NCBI RefSeq assembly: GCF_010093085.1
Contig: NZ_MSRC01000003.1
Span: forward strand, 518,525-582,524
DNA length: 64,000 nucleotides
Reading direction: 5' to 3'
Source: Bacillus sp. SKDU12
GTDB lineage: Bacteria; Bacillota; Bacilli; Bacillales; Bacillaceae
Of the stretch, positions 16,681 to 26,780 are shown piece by piece. The position numbers and the translations under genes were made by a program. Position 1 is the first letter of the stretch, and each line of letters starts with the position of its first letter. Under the pieces are notes generated by a model, which saw only the letters and a program-made list of their open reading frames with translations, made no database searches and was not told where the DNA came from.

Positions 16681-16945
16681 ATGGATTTTATAATGAATTT
16701 ATAGAAATAGCCAAAAATCTAAGGAGTTAGACATTGTTCCGTTATTATCCGGCTCTTTGACTTGAAAAGGTAACTGCTATAATAACCTTGAGGTTTTTGA
16801 AGTTGACGGGGCGGCATATCATTTGCTAACTGTTGATGATTACCTTAAGGTTTATAACAAGTCCTTATTAGATAACTATAGGAATTCAGAATTAATGTTT
16901 ATTATTCATTTTGGTATTAATTTTATATATTATAGCTGGTAGATT
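16681..16945 (+). pseudogene. Degraded nucleotidyltransferase-like gene
   Basis: Pieces in two frames read YNEFIEIAKNL, then KELDIVPLLSGSLT-stop, then YNNLEVFEVDGAAYHLLTVDDYL. The order resembles a small nucleotidyltransferase-fold protein (GSL-type motif followed by a VDG/YHLLTxDDYL region). The middle part, where the catalytic aspartates should be, is missing, and there is a frameshift and a stop. Family assignment is from memory and tentative. Confidence 0.4.
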
Positions 16946-17126
16946 AGTTAATAGACTAGAGAGTTCCTTCTATACTTTCTGGCTTTTTATATTTCACAAA
17001 ACAGAAAAATCATCACTCTAGTTAGCCATTCAAGGCAGGGTTCAAGTAGGTACAGCTAGCTATGCTTGTGTGAATACTGCAGGTATGATTGACATTAATA
17101 TATTCTTTGATGGTGGGGAAATGTAA

Positions 17127-17291
17127 ATGATCAATATTCTAAGTAAAATACTATTTGTTTTGTCAGGTTTCGCATTATTGTTTTTTGGGATGATCTTAAA
17201 AAATGGGTCAATGGCTTTTGGATTGTTCGTATTATTGTTCGTTGTGGCAATCATCGTTCGTGTATTTCATAAACGGACTGAAGAACATTAG
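17127..17291 (+). CDS. Small membrane protein (54 aa), YnaI/YnzH-like position
   Basis: ATG at 17127 is preceded by GGTGGGG. The peptide reads MINILSKILFVLSGFALLFFG, a turn LKNGSMAFG, a second helix LFVLLFVVAIIVRVF and a basic end HKRTEEH, so it spans the membrane twice. It stands alone about 600 bases upstream of xynP. No function is known. Confidence 0.6.
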   Translation: MINILSKILFVLSGFALLFFGMILKNGSMAFGLFVLLFVVAIIVRVFHKRTEEH

Positions 17292-17583
17292 AAGCGGGCG
17301 TGTGGTAGGAGAGGAACCTTTCCTACTGATATAAAATAAGTGAACAAGCGAGAAAATCACATAAATCATTCGCAGTGTGGATTTATAAATGTTGAAACGC
17401 GACCGTCAGTTTAATGGAGTTTGAAATCGCATTTAGCCAAGTCATGTTTTCAAATTCTTCAATGTAGCATCTCATCTGATACTACATTGATACGCGATCT
17501 TTCTTAAGTTTGAGAAACGAAATATAAAATGAAGGCATCAATCAATATCTGTCTTAGGAGTTTTTATTTTTCAGAAAAAAACG

Positions 17584-17612
17584 TTGAAAAACCGGAAAGG
17601 ATTTAATAATAT
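17584..17612 (+). promoter_or_regulatory. Sigma-A promoter of xynPB
   Basis: TTGAAA at 17584-17589 and TAATAT at 17607-17612 are separated by 17 bases, and the XylR operator follows directly. Confidence 0.8.
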
Positions 17613-17621
17613 GAAGTCAAG

Positions 17622-17646
17622 TTAGTTTGTTTAGTCGACAAACTAA
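17622..17646. promoter_or_regulatory. XylR operator of xynPB
   Basis: TTAGTTTGT and ACAAACTAA form a dyad around TTAGTCG, the same sequence as the operator upstream of xylA at 22324-22350. XylR binding here blocks transcription without xylose. Confidence 0.88.
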
Positions 17647-17773
17647 TATGTCCCAAGATAAGGTTCTTGCTAAATAAGGATGGAAGGGGGGGATGAGGCT
17701 CGTTGTAACGGGAAGGAAACCAGTACTGTTGTCTTTTTCTAAGTATATAAGGTGCGCTTCTGCTTGCTGATAA

Positions 17774-17820
17774 CCGCTTATATGGAGAAAATGCGCCGAG
17801 AAAGTAAGCGGTATTATTTT
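17774..17820 (+). other. Terminator-like hairpin in the xynP leader
   Basis: CCGCTTA (17774-17780) pairs with TAAGCGG (17805-17811) and is followed by TATTATTTTTT. It lies after the promoter and before xynP, so it may attenuate the operon. Confidence 0.45.
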
Positions 17821-17829
17821 TTGCTGTTT

Positions 17830-17843
17830 TGAAAGCGCTTTTA
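17830..17843. promoter_or_regulatory. cre site (CcpA) before xynP
   Basis: TGAAAGCGCTTTTA fits the catabolite-responsive consensus TGNAANCGNWNNCW. A roadblock cre at this location is known for B. subtilis xynP. Confidence 0.75.
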
Positions 17844-17897
17844 CGACCGTTCATTCGCCATACTGTTTCGTATTCATCCAAAAAGGGAGGGAAAATC

Positions 17898-19292
17898 ATG
17901 CCCAGTGAAAAAACTGTGAAGAAGATCAGAATGGCTGAAAAAGTTGGATATGCATCTGGAGATTTTGCATGTAATTTAATTTATGCAACGGTGTCCACTT
18001 ATCTTTTGTTTTTCTATACAGATGTGTTTGGTTTATCGGCAGCAACAGCTGGAACTATGTTCTTAGTGGTTAGAATCATCGACGCTCTCGCTGATCCTTT
18101 CATTGGCACAATAGTCGACAGAACGAATAGCAGATTTGGACGCTTTAGGCCGTATCTTTTATTCGGAGCTTTTCCATTTGTCGTACTGGCAATACTCTGT
18201 TTTACAACCCCTGATTTTTCGGATATGGGAAAATTAATATATGCCTATATCACCTATGTTGGCTTGTCGCTTACATACACAACGATAAACGTTCCATACG
18301 GCGCGTTAACTTCTGCCATGACTAGAAATAATCAAGAAGTGGTTAGTATAACATCAGTTCGTATGTTGTTTGCGAATCTTGGGGGACTTGTCGTTGCATT
18401 TTTTGTTCCCTTACTTGCTGCTTATTTAAGTGATACCTCCGGCAACGAATCTCTTGGCTGGCAGCTAACCATGGCAATTATGGGATTCATAGGCGGATGC
18501 CTTTTAATCTTTTGTTTTAAAAGCACAAAAGAGCGCGTCACTCTTCAAAAATCTGAAGAGAAAATTAAATTTTTGGATATATTTGAGCAGTTCCGTATTA
18601 ATCGTCCGCTTGTTGTATTAAGTATTTTCTTTATTATTATTTTTGGAGTGAATTCAATCAGTAATTCGGTTGGCATCTATTATGTAACGTATAACTTAGA
18701 CAGGCCGGATTTAGTGAAATGGTATGGGCTGTTAGGAAGTTTGCCTGCTTTGGTCATTCTACCTTTTATTCCGAAGCTTCATCAATTATTGGGGAAGAAA
18801 AAATTACTAAACTATGCATTATTACTGAATATAATCGGTCTCTTAGCTTTACTGTTTGTTCCCCCAAGTAATGTATTCCTTATCCTCTCTTTTCGGTTAA
18901 TTGCTGCTGCTGGAAGTCTGACTGCCGGAGGATATATGTGGGCGCTCATTCCTGAAACAATAGAATATGGAGAATATAAGACCGGAAAAAGAATGGGAGG
19001 GCTTATATATGCTATTATCGGATTTTTCTTTAAATTCGGCATGGCCTTAGGAGGGGTCGTACCAGGACTGGTCCTAGATAAGTTTGGATATGTGGCAAAT
19101 CAGGTGCAAACGCCAGAGGCATTAACGGGAATTTTAATTACAACAACTATTATTCCTGTGTTCTTACTGATTCTAGCGATGGTGGATATTCATTTCTATA
19201 ATTTAGATGAGAAACAATATAAAAACATGGTAAGAGAATTAGAGAATAGAGATAAAGTTTATTTGGATAATATCGATGAATTCAAGGCTTAA
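17898..19292 (+). CDS. xynP: XynP, beta-xyloside/xylo-oligosaccharide permease (GPH family)
   Basis: ATG at 17898 follows AAGGGAGG, giving 464 residues, the usual XynP length; an upstream in-frame start at 17829 overlaps the cre and has no ribosome-binding site. About 12 transmembrane helices are seen, with the GPH signature around DALADPFIGTIVDRTNSRFGRFRPY (residues ~60-90). It imports xylobiose and other beta-xylosides by cation symport. xynB follows after 36 bases in the same operon. Control is by XylR and CcpA. Confidence 0.95.
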   Translation: MPSEKTVKKIRMAEKVGYASGDFACNLIYATVSTYLLFFYTDVFGLSAATAGTMFLVVRIIDALADPFIGTIVDRTNSRFGRFRPYLLFGAFPFVVLAILCFTTPDFSDMGKLIYAYITYVGLSLTYTTINVPYGALTSAMTRNNQEVVSITSVRMLFANLGGLVVAFFVPLLAAYLSDTSGNESLGWQLTMAIMGFIGGCLLIFCFKSTKERVTLQKSEEKIKFLDIFEQFRINRPLVVLSIFFIIIFGVNSISNSVGIYYVTYNLDRPDLVKWYGLLGSLPALVILPFIPKLHQLLGKKKLLNYALLLNIIGLLALLFVPPSNVFLILSFRLIAAAGSLTAGGYMWALIPETIEYGEYKTGKRMGGLIYAIIGFFFKFGMALGGVVPGLVLDKFGYVANQVQTPEALTGILITTTIIPVFLLILAMVDIHFYNLDEKQYKNMVRELENRDKVYLDNIDEFKA

Positions 19293-19328
19293 AAATTGAT
19301 ACGTGACATAAGCTGAGGAGGAGTTTTT

Positions 19329-20930
19329 ATGAAGATTAAAAATCCGGTATTAAAAGGGTTCAACCCTGATCCAAGCATTTGCAGGGTAGGAGAGGATTAT
19401 TATATCGCTGTATCTACATTTGAGTGGTTTCCAGGCGTTCAAATCCACCATTCAAAAGATTTAGTGAACTGGCAATTAGTTGCACATCCATTACAGAGAG
19501 TTTCACAATTAGATATGAAAGGAAACCCTAATTCAGGCGGAGTTTGGGCACCATGTTTAAGTTATAGTGATGGGAAGTTTTGGCTTGTTTATACGGATGT
19601 TAAAGTAGTAGACGGTGCTTGGAAAGATTGTCACAATTATGTAGTAACTTGTGAAACGGTTACTGGTGATTGGGGTGAGCCAATTACATTAAACAGCTCG
19701 GGATTTGATGCTTCATTGTTCCATGATACGGATGGGAAAAAATATTTATTAAATATGTTGTGGGATCAGCGTATTGATCGGCACTCATTCGGAGGCATTG
19801 TCATACAGGAATATTCTGATGAGGAGCAAAAACTAATCGGTAAACCGAAAGTGATCTTTAAAGGAACGGATAGAAAGCTGACAGAAGCTCCTCACCTTTA
19901 TCATATCGGGAACTATTATTATTTATTAACCGCAGAAGGAGGAACACGGTTCGAGCATGCTGCGACAATTGCCCGTTCTGCAACTATTGAAGGGCCTTAT
20001 GAAGTTCATCCTGATAACCCGCTCTTAACGTCATGGCATGATCCAGGAAATCCACTGCAAAAATGCGGACATGCATCCATTGTGCAAACACATACTGATG
20101 AGTGGTATTTAGCTCATTTAACGGGACGTCCTATTCATCCAGACGATGATTCAATTTTTCAGCAGAGAGGATACTGTCCTTTGGGCAGAGAAACAGCGAT
20201 TCAAAAACTTTATTGGAAAGATGAATGGCCTTACGTAGCAGGCGGAAAAGAAGGAAGCTTAGAGGTGGAAGCACCTGCTATATCTGAAAAAATATTTCCT
20301 GCAACCTATCCGGAAGTTGATGAATTCAATGATTCAACCTTAAATATTCATTTTCAAACATTAAGGATTCCGTTTACAAAAGAATTAGGTTCATTGACTC
20401 AAGTGCCAAATCATTTACGACTATACGGTCATGAATCATTAACCTCAACATTTACTCAGGCATTTGTAGCTAGACGTTGGAAAAGTTTCCATTTTGAAGC
20501 GGAAACAGCTGTTAAGTTTTATCCGGAGAATTTTCAGCAAGCCGCTGGATTGGTGAACTACTACAATACTGAGAACTGGACGGCTCTTCAAGTCACATAT
20601 GATGAAGAACTTGGACGCATTCTTGAATTAACAATATGTGATAACTTTTCTTTTTCACAGCCAGTAAAAAATAAAATTGTAATCCCTAGTGAAGTAAAGT
20701 ATGTATATATAAGAGTAAAGATTGAAAAAGAAACATATTTTTATCGCTATTCTTTTAATAAAGAAGATTGGCACGATATTGATATAGCATTAGAATCAAA
20801 AAAATTATCAGATGATTACATCCGAGGAGGCGGTTTCTTTACAGGAGCCTTTGTAGGGATGCAATGCCAAGATACCAGCGGTCATCATATTCCGGCCGAC
20901 TTTAAATATTTTCGCTATACAGAAAAATAA
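19329..20930 (+). CDS. xynB: XynB, intracellular beta-xylosidase (GH43)
   Basis: ATG at 19329 follows GAGGAGG. The 533 residues equal the B. subtilis enzyme. The five-bladed propeller GH43 catalytic part is N-terminal, with general base Asp14 (GFNPDPSIC), a second Asp in [13 protein letters not shown] (~127) and the acid Glu in LTEAPHLY (~186). The C-terminal ~200 residues form the beta-sandwich domain typical of GH43 subfamily 11. There is no signal peptide: it splits xylo-oligomers brought in by XynP. A hairpin separates it from the convergent xylR. Confidence 0.96.
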   Translation: MKIKNPVLKGFNPDPSICRVGEDYYIAVSTFEWFPGVQIHHSKDLVNWQLVAHPLQRVSQLDMKGNPNSGGVWAPCLSYSDGKFWLVYTDVKVVDGAWKDCHNYVVTCETVTGDWGEPITLNSSGFDASLFHDTDGKKYLLNMLWDQRIDRHSFGGIVIQEYSDEEQKLIGKPKVIFKGTDRKLTEAPHLYHIGNYYYLLTAEGGTRFEHAATIARSATIEGPYEVHPDNPLLTSWHDPGNPLQKCGHASIVQTHTDEWYLAHLTGRPIHPDDDSIFQQRGYCPLGRETAIQKLYWKDEWPYVAGGKEGSLEVEAPAISEKIFPATYPEVDEFNDSTLNIHFQTLRIPFTKELGSLTQVPNHLRLYGHESLTSTFTQAFVARRWKSFHFEAETAVKFYPENFQQAAGLVNYYNTENWTALQVTYDEELGRILELTICDNFSFSQPVKNKIVIPSEVKYVYIRVKIEKETYFYRYSFNKEDWHDIDIALESKKLSDDYIRGGGFFTGAFVGMQCQDTSGHHIPADFKYFRYTEK

Positions 20931-20975
20931 TGAGCACGAGAAAGAGAAATAGGAGAAGCTTTGAATAAAATGTCA

Positions 20976-21001
20976 AACACTCATCTTTGAAGATGAGTGT
21001 T
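20976..21001. terminator. Hairpin between convergent xynB and xylR
   Basis: AACACTCATCTT and AAGATGAGTGTT form a perfect 12-bp stem with a 2-base loop. It is likely a bidirectional terminator, although the T-tracts are weak. Confidence 0.65.
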
Positions 21002-21017
21002 GATCATAACAATTTAA

Positions 21018-22169
21018 TCATACAGCGATATCCAGAAAATGTCCGATAACAATGGATGACATCCCTAATGCAGGTGCTTTTTTCCCTAAGGAAGATGGCA
21101 ATAATTCATAGCTATTGCCTAATTGGGAATAAACCCTTGATGAAACTTCACTTCTAATTGAATGTAAAACCATTGGATGCGATTCAATTATGGTGTTTCT
21201 TAAAATAACAGCTTGTGGATTAAACGTATTTAGAATATTGGTAAGGCCTATTCCTAAGTAGAATCCAAAGTTCTGTAAAGCATGTAAGGTGCCAATATCA
21301 TTCAGGTGGGCGAGATCTATGATATCTTGATTGGACACTGTTTTATCTTTCGTTTGAAGAGAATTTATTAAAGCTTTCTCTGAAGCATACAATTCCCAGC
21401 AGCCGCGGTTTCCGCAACTGCATGCAGGGCCGTTAAAGTCTATTGTCATATGTCCCATTTCTCCAGAGAATCCGCTTACGCCTCTATATAAGTGGTGATT
21501 GATGATAACGCCGATGCCTATTCCAGTGCCGATGCTTGCATAAATAATGTTCTCGTACTTTTGGGCAGCACCATATACTTTTTCTCCATATGCGCCAGCA
21601 TTTGCTTCGTTTTCAATATAAACAGGCACATTAAACTTCTGGTGTATGAAAGATTTTAAGTCAATATCTCTCCAGTTGGAGTTAGGAGCGAAAACAACCT
21701 TTTGATGTTTATCAATAAGTCCGGGAACACATATGCCAATACCAATAAGCCCATACGGAGATGGAGGCATATGCGTAATAAAATGATGAATCATATCAAT
21801 TAACATGTCTTTGGTTGTTTCTGGAGAATTGCTTTCTAAATGGTGGTGTTGGTCAAGAATAATCGTGCCTTCAAGATCTGTTAAAATGCCATTCATATAA
21901 TCCACACCGACATCTATTCCTACAGAATACCCAGCCTTTTTATTAAAAACAAGCATGACGGGTCTTCTCCCGCCATTGGATTGTCCCTGGCCAATTTCAA
22001 ATACAAGATTTTCTTTCATTAACGTGTTGACCTGTGAGGACACAGTTGATTTATTTAATCCAGTCATTTCTGATAATTTTGCCCTTGAAATAGGTGAATT
22101 CTTCAGAATTTCTTTTAATAATAACTTTTGATTTACTTTTTTGACAAAGGTTTGATCAGCGATAGTCAC
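21018..22169 (-). CDS. xylR: XylR, xylose-responsive repressor (ROK family)
   Basis: GTG at 22169 is chosen because GGAG lies 8 bases upstream and the resulting 383-residue protein (V-TIADQTFVKKVNQ) matches the known XylR start. Residues ~20-65 are a winged helix-turn-helix (ISRAKLSEMTGLNKSTVSSQV). The rest is a ROK sugar-binding fold with GIDVGVDYMNG, the EMGHMTID motif and a zinc-type CSCGNRGCWE cluster near residue 265. It represses xynPB and xylAB until xylose binds, and glucose-6-phosphate can act as anti-inducer. It is transcribed opposite to xylAB. Confidence 0.95.
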   Translation of the reverse strand: MTIADQTFVKKVNQKLLLKEILKNSPISRAKLSEMTGLNKSTVSSQVNTLMKENLVFEIGQGQSNGGRRPVMLVFNKKAGYSVGIDVGVDYMNGILTDLEGTIILDQHHHLESNSPETTKDMLIDMIHHFITHMPPSPYGLIGIGICVPGLIDKHQKVVFAPNSNWRDIDLKSFIHQKFNVPVYIENEANAGAYGEKVYGAAQKYENIIYASIGTGIGIGVIINHHLYRGVSGFSGEMGHMTIDFNGPACSCGNRGCWELYASEKALINSLQTKDKTVSNQDIIDLAHLNDIGTLHALQNFGFYLGIGLTNILNTFNPQAVILRNTIIESHPMVLHSIRSEVSSRVYSQLGNSYELLPSSLGKKAPALGMSSIVIGHFLDIAV

Positions 22170-22286
22170 TTCATCCACTCCATTTGTATAGTCTTTCATG
22201 TTAGTTTGAGTTTTTAGTATGAGACACCGTTCATAGCTCATCTTGCCATTATTATATCTAATATGTTCATAAAAAACTAAAAAATA

Positions 22287-22315
22287 TTGAAAATACTGAA
22301 GAGGTTATATAAGAT
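22287..22315 (+). promoter_or_regulatory. Sigma-A promoter of xylAB
   Basis: TTGAAA at 22287-22292 and TAAGAT at 22310-22315 have a 17-base spacer; the operator begins 9 bases later. Confidence 0.8.
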
Positions 22316-22323
22316 GAAAATAA

Positions 22324-22350
22324 GTTAGTTTGTTTAGACGACAAACTAAC
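22324..22350. promoter_or_regulatory. XylR operator of xylAB
   Basis: GTTAGTTTGT and ACAAACTAAC form a dyad around TTAGACG. It is a near copy of the xynP operator at 17622. Confidence 0.9.
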
Positions 22351-22421
22351 TTGTAACCGTTTGCAGTCCAGCGGAATTCGAATCAACATGTTTTCAATTT
22401 ATTTTTTAAGGGGGAAATCAC

Positions 22422-23756
22422 ATGGTTCAATCTCATTCTGGTTCAGTTAGTTTTGGAAGCGCAAACAAAGTGGTTTACGAAGGGAAAGGCTCCACTAATC
22501 CTTTAGCATTTAAATATTATAATGCTAAAGAGGTAATCGGCGAAAAAACGATGAAAGAGCATTTGCGATTTTCGATTGCCTATTGGCATACATTCACCGC
22601 TGACGGCACAGACATGTTTGGGGCTGCTACGATGCAAAGACCATGGGATCACTATAAAGGCATGGATCTAGCGAAGGCAAGGGTAGAAGCAGCGTTTGAG
22701 ATGTTTGAAAAAGTAGATGCGCCATTTTTTGCTTTCCATGACCGAGATATTGCACCAGAAGGAAGTACGTTAAAAGAGACAAATCAAAACCTGGATATGA
22801 TTGTGGGCATGATGAAAGACTACATGAAAAATAGTAACGTAAAGTTATTATGGAATACCGCAAACATGTTTACAAATCCCCGTTTCGTTCATGGTGCCGC
22901 GACTTCTTGCAATGCAGATGTGTTTGCATATGCTGCAGCACAAGTGAAAAAAGGGTTAGAAACAGCAAAAGAGCTTTGTGCCGAGAATTACGTATTTTGG
23001 GGCGGCCGTGAAGGATACGATACATTGTTAAATACCGATTTGAAATTGGAGCTTGATAATTTGGCGAGATTCATGCATATGGCAGTGGATTATGCGAAGG
23101 AAATCGGATATACAGGGCAATTTTTGATTGAACCAAAACCAAAAGAGCCAACGACTCATCAATATGATACAGATGCAGCAACAACGATTGCCTTTTTAAA
23201 GCAATACGGCTTAGACCATCATTTTAAGTTAAATCTTGAAGCGAATCATGCTACCTTAGCCGGACATACATTCGAGCATGAATTACGCATGGCAAGGGTA
23301 CATGGCCTGCTTGGCTCTGTTGACGCGAATCAGGGTGATCCTCTTTTGGGCTGGGACACGGATGAATTTCCGACAGATTTATATTCTGCGACATTAGCAA
23401 TGTATGAAATTCTGCAAAATGGCGGTCTTGGAAGCGGCGGATTAAACTTTGATGCGAAGGTCAGAAGATCTTCTTTTGAGCCTGTTGACTTAATATATGC
23501 CCACGTTGCAGGGATGGATGCATTTGCAAAAGGATTGAAAGTCGCCCACAAATTGATTGAAGATCGTGTGTTTGAAGATGTGATTCAACATCGTTACCGC
23601 AGCTATACGGAAGGAATTGGTCTCGAAATTACTGAAGGGCGAGCTAACTTCAAAACACTTGAGCAATATGCGCTCAATAATCAATCAATTAAAAACGAAT
23701 CTGGAAGGCAGGAACGATTAAAAGCGATATTGAACCAATATATTTTAGAAGTATAA
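22422..23756 (+). CDS. xylA: XylA, xylose isomerase
   Basis: ATG at 22422 follows AAGGGGGA. The 444-residue class II enzyme converts D-xylose to D-xylulose in a TIM barrel with two divalent metals. Visible motifs are [10 protein letters not shown] (catalytic His near 106), [10 protein letters not shown] (~195), [14 protein letters not shown] (Glu/Lys of the metal site, ~240) and [12 protein letters not shown] (~275). The N-terminal extension varies from strain 168. A cre lies inside the start of the gene, and xylB follows after 149 bases containing a hairpin. Confidence 0.97.
   Translation: MVQSHSGSVSFGSANKVVYEGKGSTNPLAFKYYNAKEVIGEKTMKEHLRFSIAYWHTFTADGTDMFGAATMQRPWDHYKGMDLAKARVEAAFEMFEKVDAPFFAFHDRDIAPEGSTLKETNQNLDMIVGMMKDYMKNSNVKLLWNTANMFTNPRFVHGAATSCNADVFAYAAAQVKKGLETAKELCAENYVFWGGREGYDTLLNTDLKLELDNLARFMHMAVDYAKEIGYTGQFLIEPKPKEPTTHQYDTDAATTIAFLKQYGLDHHFKLNLEANHATLAGHTFEHELRMARVHGLLGSVDANQGDPLLGWDTDEFPTDLYSATLAMYEILQNGGLGSGGLNFDAKVRRSSFEPVDLIYAHVAGMDAFAKGLKVAHKLIEDRVFEDVIQHRYRSYTEGIGLEITEGRANFKTLEQYALNNQSIKNESGRQERLKAILNQYILEV
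22454..22467. promoter_or_regulatory. cre site inside xylA
   Basis: TGGAAGCGCAAACA fits the cre consensus. A CcpA site within the first codons of xylA is established for the B. subtilis xyl operon. Confidence 0.75.
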
Positions 23757-23818
23757 CAAATGAAAAAGAAGCGCCAGATCCTGACGCAAATAGCGGCGTA
23801 GCCAAGTGATCGCTGAAT

Positions 23819-23861
23819 ACCCGTCATGATTTCTTTTCTTTTTCTTAGTGTTATGACGGGT
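23819..23861 (+). other. Hairpin between xylA and xylB
   Basis: ACCCGTCAT and ATGACGGGT pair around a long pyrimidine-rich loop. Placed inside the operon, it may stabilise the xylA mRNA or reduce xylB expression. Confidence 0.5.
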
Positions 23862-23905
23862 CATTTGCATAATTGGGGATTTATTTAGAAAGGAGGAGTG
23901 AAAAC

Positions 23906-25405
23906 GTGAAGTATGTCATTGGAATTGATCTTGGAACAAGTGCTGTTAAAACCATTTTAGTGAATCAAAACGGAAAGGTCTGTGCAGAAACGTCCAAACG
24001 TTATCCGCTTATCCAAGAGAAGGCGGGATATAGTGAACAAAACCCTGAAGATTGGGTGCAGCAAACCATACGTGCATTGGCTGAATTGGTTTCTATCTCA
24101 AACGTTCAACCTAAGGATATTGACGGGATAAGCTTTTCAGGGCAAATGCATGGGTTAGTACTGCTTGGCCAGGATCTGCAGGTGTTGCGTCATGCCATTC
24201 TTTGGAATGATACGAGAACGACGCCTCAATGTATCAGGATAACCGAAACATTTGGCGATCATCTGCTTGCCATCACGAAAAATCGTGTGCTGGAAGGGTT
24301 TACATTACCGAAAATATTATGGTTGAAGGAACATGAACCTGAACTTTTTAAAAAATCCGCAGTTTTTTTGCTTCCGAAAGACTATGTGAGATTCCGGATG
24401 ACTGGTGCTCTTCACACCGAATACTCTGATGCAGCAGGCACTTCACTTTTACATATGACCCGCAAGGAGTGGAGCGCTGAGATTTGCGAGCAGTTTGGTA
24501 TTTCTACAAGTATTTGTCCCCCGCTTGTTGAATCTCATGATTGTGTAGGCTCACTGCTTCCAAACGTTGCGAAGAAGACCGGGCTATTGGAAAAAACAAA
24601 AGTGTACGCTGGTGGAGCAGATAATGCTTGCGGTGCGATAGGAGCCGGTATTCTTTCATCAGGAAAAACATTATGCAGTATTGGAACATCAGGAGTTATA
24701 CTTTCCTGTGAAGAAAATAAAGAAAGAGACTTTAAAGGGAAAGTACACTTTTTTAATCATGGAAAAAAAGACTCTTTTTATGCGATGGGTGTCACGCTTG
24801 CTGCAGGATACAGCTTGGACTGGTTTAAAAGAACGTTCGCACCAAACGAATCGTTTGAGCAATTATTACAGGGAGTTGAGACTATTCCGATAGGAGCATA
24901 TGGACTGCTTTACACTCCTTATTTAGTTGGTGAAAGAACGCCGCATGTTGACTCTTCTATTCGAGGAAGTTTGATCGGAATAGATGCGGCTCACACAAGA
25001 GAGCATTTTTTACGGGCGGTAATGGAAGGCGTCACATTCTCTTTACATGAATCCATTGAGTTATTACGTGAAGCGGGAAAGTCAGTTCATACTGTTGTGT
25101 CTATTGGCGGAGGAGCGAGAAATGAAACGTGGCTTCAGATGCAGGCTGATATTTTCAATACGAAGGTGATCAAGTTAGAAAATGAACAAGGTCCAGCCTT
25201 GGGTGCTGCTATGCTGGCTGCCTTTGGAAGCGGCTGGTTTGAATCTCTTGATGAATGTGCAGAGCAGTTTATTCGTGAGGCTGCTGTATTTTATCCAAAG
25301 GAACAAAATGTTCAAAAGTATAAAACACTATTCGATTTGTACAAGAACATTTACACTCAGACAAAGGATCTCAATGCAGATTTGAAACGCTTTCGAAAAA
25401 GCTAA
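23906..25405 (+). CDS. xylB: XylB, xylulokinase
   Basis: GTG at 23906 follows AGGAGG, giving 499 residues as in B. subtilis; an in-frame upstream ATG overlaps the ribosome-binding site. FGGY-type sugar kinase: N-terminal phosphate-binding loop YVIGIDLGTSAVKT, SFSGQMHGLVLL and WNDTRTTPQC in the sugar domain, and C-terminal SIGGGARNETWLQMQADI plus GPALGAAMLAA in the ATP domain. It makes xylulose-5-phosphate for the pentose phosphate pathway, where the tkt product acts. Confidence 0.96.
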   Translation: MKYVIGIDLGTSAVKTILVNQNGKVCAETSKRYPLIQEKAGYSEQNPEDWVQQTIRALAELVSISNVQPKDIDGISFSGQMHGLVLLGQDLQVLRHAILWNDTRTTPQCIRITETFGDHLLAITKNRVLEGFTLPKILWLKEHEPELFKKSAVFLLPKDYVRFRMTGALHTEYSDAAGTSLLHMTRKEWSAEICEQFGISTSICPPLVESHDCVGSLLPNVAKKTGLLEKTKVYAGGADNACGAIGAGILSSGKTLCSIGTSGVILSCEENKERDFKGKVHFFNHGKKDSFYAMGVTLAAGYSLDWFKRTFAPNESFEQLLQGVETIPIGAYGLLYTPYLVGERTPHVDSSIRGSLIGIDAAHTREHFLRAVMEGVTFSLHESIELLREAGKSVHTVVSIGGGARNETWLQMQADIFNTKVIKLENEQGPALGAAMLAAFGSGWFESLDECAEQFIREAAVFYPKEQNVQKYKTLFDLYKNIYTQTKDLNADLKRFRKS

Positions 25406-25595
25406 TAATAAATGGCGAAAAGAAAATGAACTGCTACTTATATCAATGGCCTTTAAAGGCTTAGGGATTACAGGAACAATCAAATAACAAGGATGTAATC
25501 TGCTGCCTTCTGTCATTTTGAAAGGTGGTGAGAATAAACGTTACGGTAAGTCCTTAAGACAAAGACACAATCTAATCAAAGAGGAGGAATGCCAA

Positions 25596-26294
25596 ATGAA
25601 ACAAAAAAGAATGAAATGTTTGTTATCTGTTTTATTTAGTTTCGCGCTGATATTACCTGCATGGTCCGCACAGGCGGCAACTACAATCACCTCCAATCAA
25701 ACCGGCTCCCAAGATGGCTATGACTATGAGTTGTGGAAGGATTATGGAAACACAAGTATGACGCTCAATAGCGGCGGCGCATTTAGTGCCCAGTGGAATA
25801 ACATTGGAAATGCGTTATTCCGAAAAGGAAAGAAATTTGATTCAACCAAAACTCATTCACAGCTAGGAAACATATCATTTCATTACAACGCATCCTTCAA
25901 TCCTGGCGGAAATTCCTATCTCTGTGTGTATGGATGGACGAAGGACCCGCTCGTTGAATACTACATTGTCGATAACTGGGGCACCTATAGACCGACCGGA
26001 ACACCTAAGGGGACAATTACTGTTGATGGGGGCACATATGACATTTATGAGACCGAGCGAATCAATCAACCTTCCATTATAGGTATCACAACCTTTAAAC
26101 AATACTGGAGTGTCCGGCAGAATAAGCGAACGAGCGGAACTGTATCTGTCAGCGAACACTTCAAGAAGTGGGAAAGCTTAGGAATGCCAATGGGTAAGAT
26201 GTATGAGACAGCGCTTACTGTAGAGGGATATCAAAGTAATGGAAGCGCTGATGTAACGTCTAACATCCTGACTATTAGCGGGACAAGCAGATAA
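25596..26294 (+). CDS. Secreted endo-1,4-beta-xylanase, GH11
   Basis: ATG at 25596 follows GAGGAGG. The 232-residue precursor has a signal peptide ([20 protein letters not shown]) and a GH11 jelly roll: [18 protein letters not shown], the nucleophile Glu in [32 protein letters not shown] and the acid/base Glu in [16 protein letters not shown]. It is much closer to the B. pumilus-type xylanase than to XynA of strain 168, which is encoded elsewhere. It starts 190 bases after xylB on the same strand, with no XylR operator of its own visible. It would release the oligomers imported by XynP. Confidence 0.92.
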   Translation: MKQKRMKCLLSVLFSFALILPAWSAQAATTITSNQTGSQDGYDYELWKDYGNTSMTLNSGGAFSAQWNNIGNALFRKGKKFDSTKTHSQLGNISFHYNASFNPGGNSYLCVYGWTKDPLVEYYIVDNWGTYRPTGTPKGTITVDGGTYDIYETERINQPSIIGITTFKQYWSVRQNKRTSGTVSVSEHFKKWESLGMPMGKMYETALTVEGYQSNGSADVTSNILTISGTSR

Positions 26295-26780
26295 TCTGTT
26301 TCAGTGTTGATTTAAATCCTGATTTGGTATCAGTCAAAACACTTGTAACCCGAAATGTTGTGTGCACAGAAAACACCCCTCACATTAAGGTGCAGGGGTA
26401 TTTGGCTATAACGATATGGACATGATTTGTGAGCGGAATTGTTTATGGAACTAATCTTCAAAAATTAAAAAAGGGAATCGTCTCAATGCGGTCGATTCCT
26501 TGTTACATAAATCAGGAAGACGTTTAAGCAGGGAGATATAAAAAGAGGAATTCGTTTTCAAAATTTGAAGAGCTTGTTGACGTAATTGCGAACTTGTCCT
26601 CTTGATAGCATCTCATAACTGTGTCTTGATCTACTGTAAAAAAACAAAAATGCCATTGAAACGTTCCCCTTCAATGCGTTAAAGTATGATTATGAAGACG
26701 TTCAATTTATAACCGATGCACACAGTACAAGAGCGGGTCTTGCTGAATGATCATTCAAAAATATTAAAGGAGCAATACAA
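26295..26780. other. Intergenic region between the xylanase and yncF
   Basis: No gene is seen. Hairpins lie at 26375-26399 (ACCCCT/AGGGGT) and 26473-26500 (GGAATCG/CGATTCC), and CATTGAA/TTCAATG pair near 26652. The yncB-alrB-type genes found here in strain 168 are absent. Confidence 0.5.

Larger units (their letters stand above)
17292..17897 (+). other. Upstream region and long leader of xynP
   Basis: The first ~290 bases show no gene. The xynP promoter, XylR operator, leader hairpin and cre occupy 17584-17843 and are listed separately. The transcript leader is about 270 nt. Confidence 0.6.
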
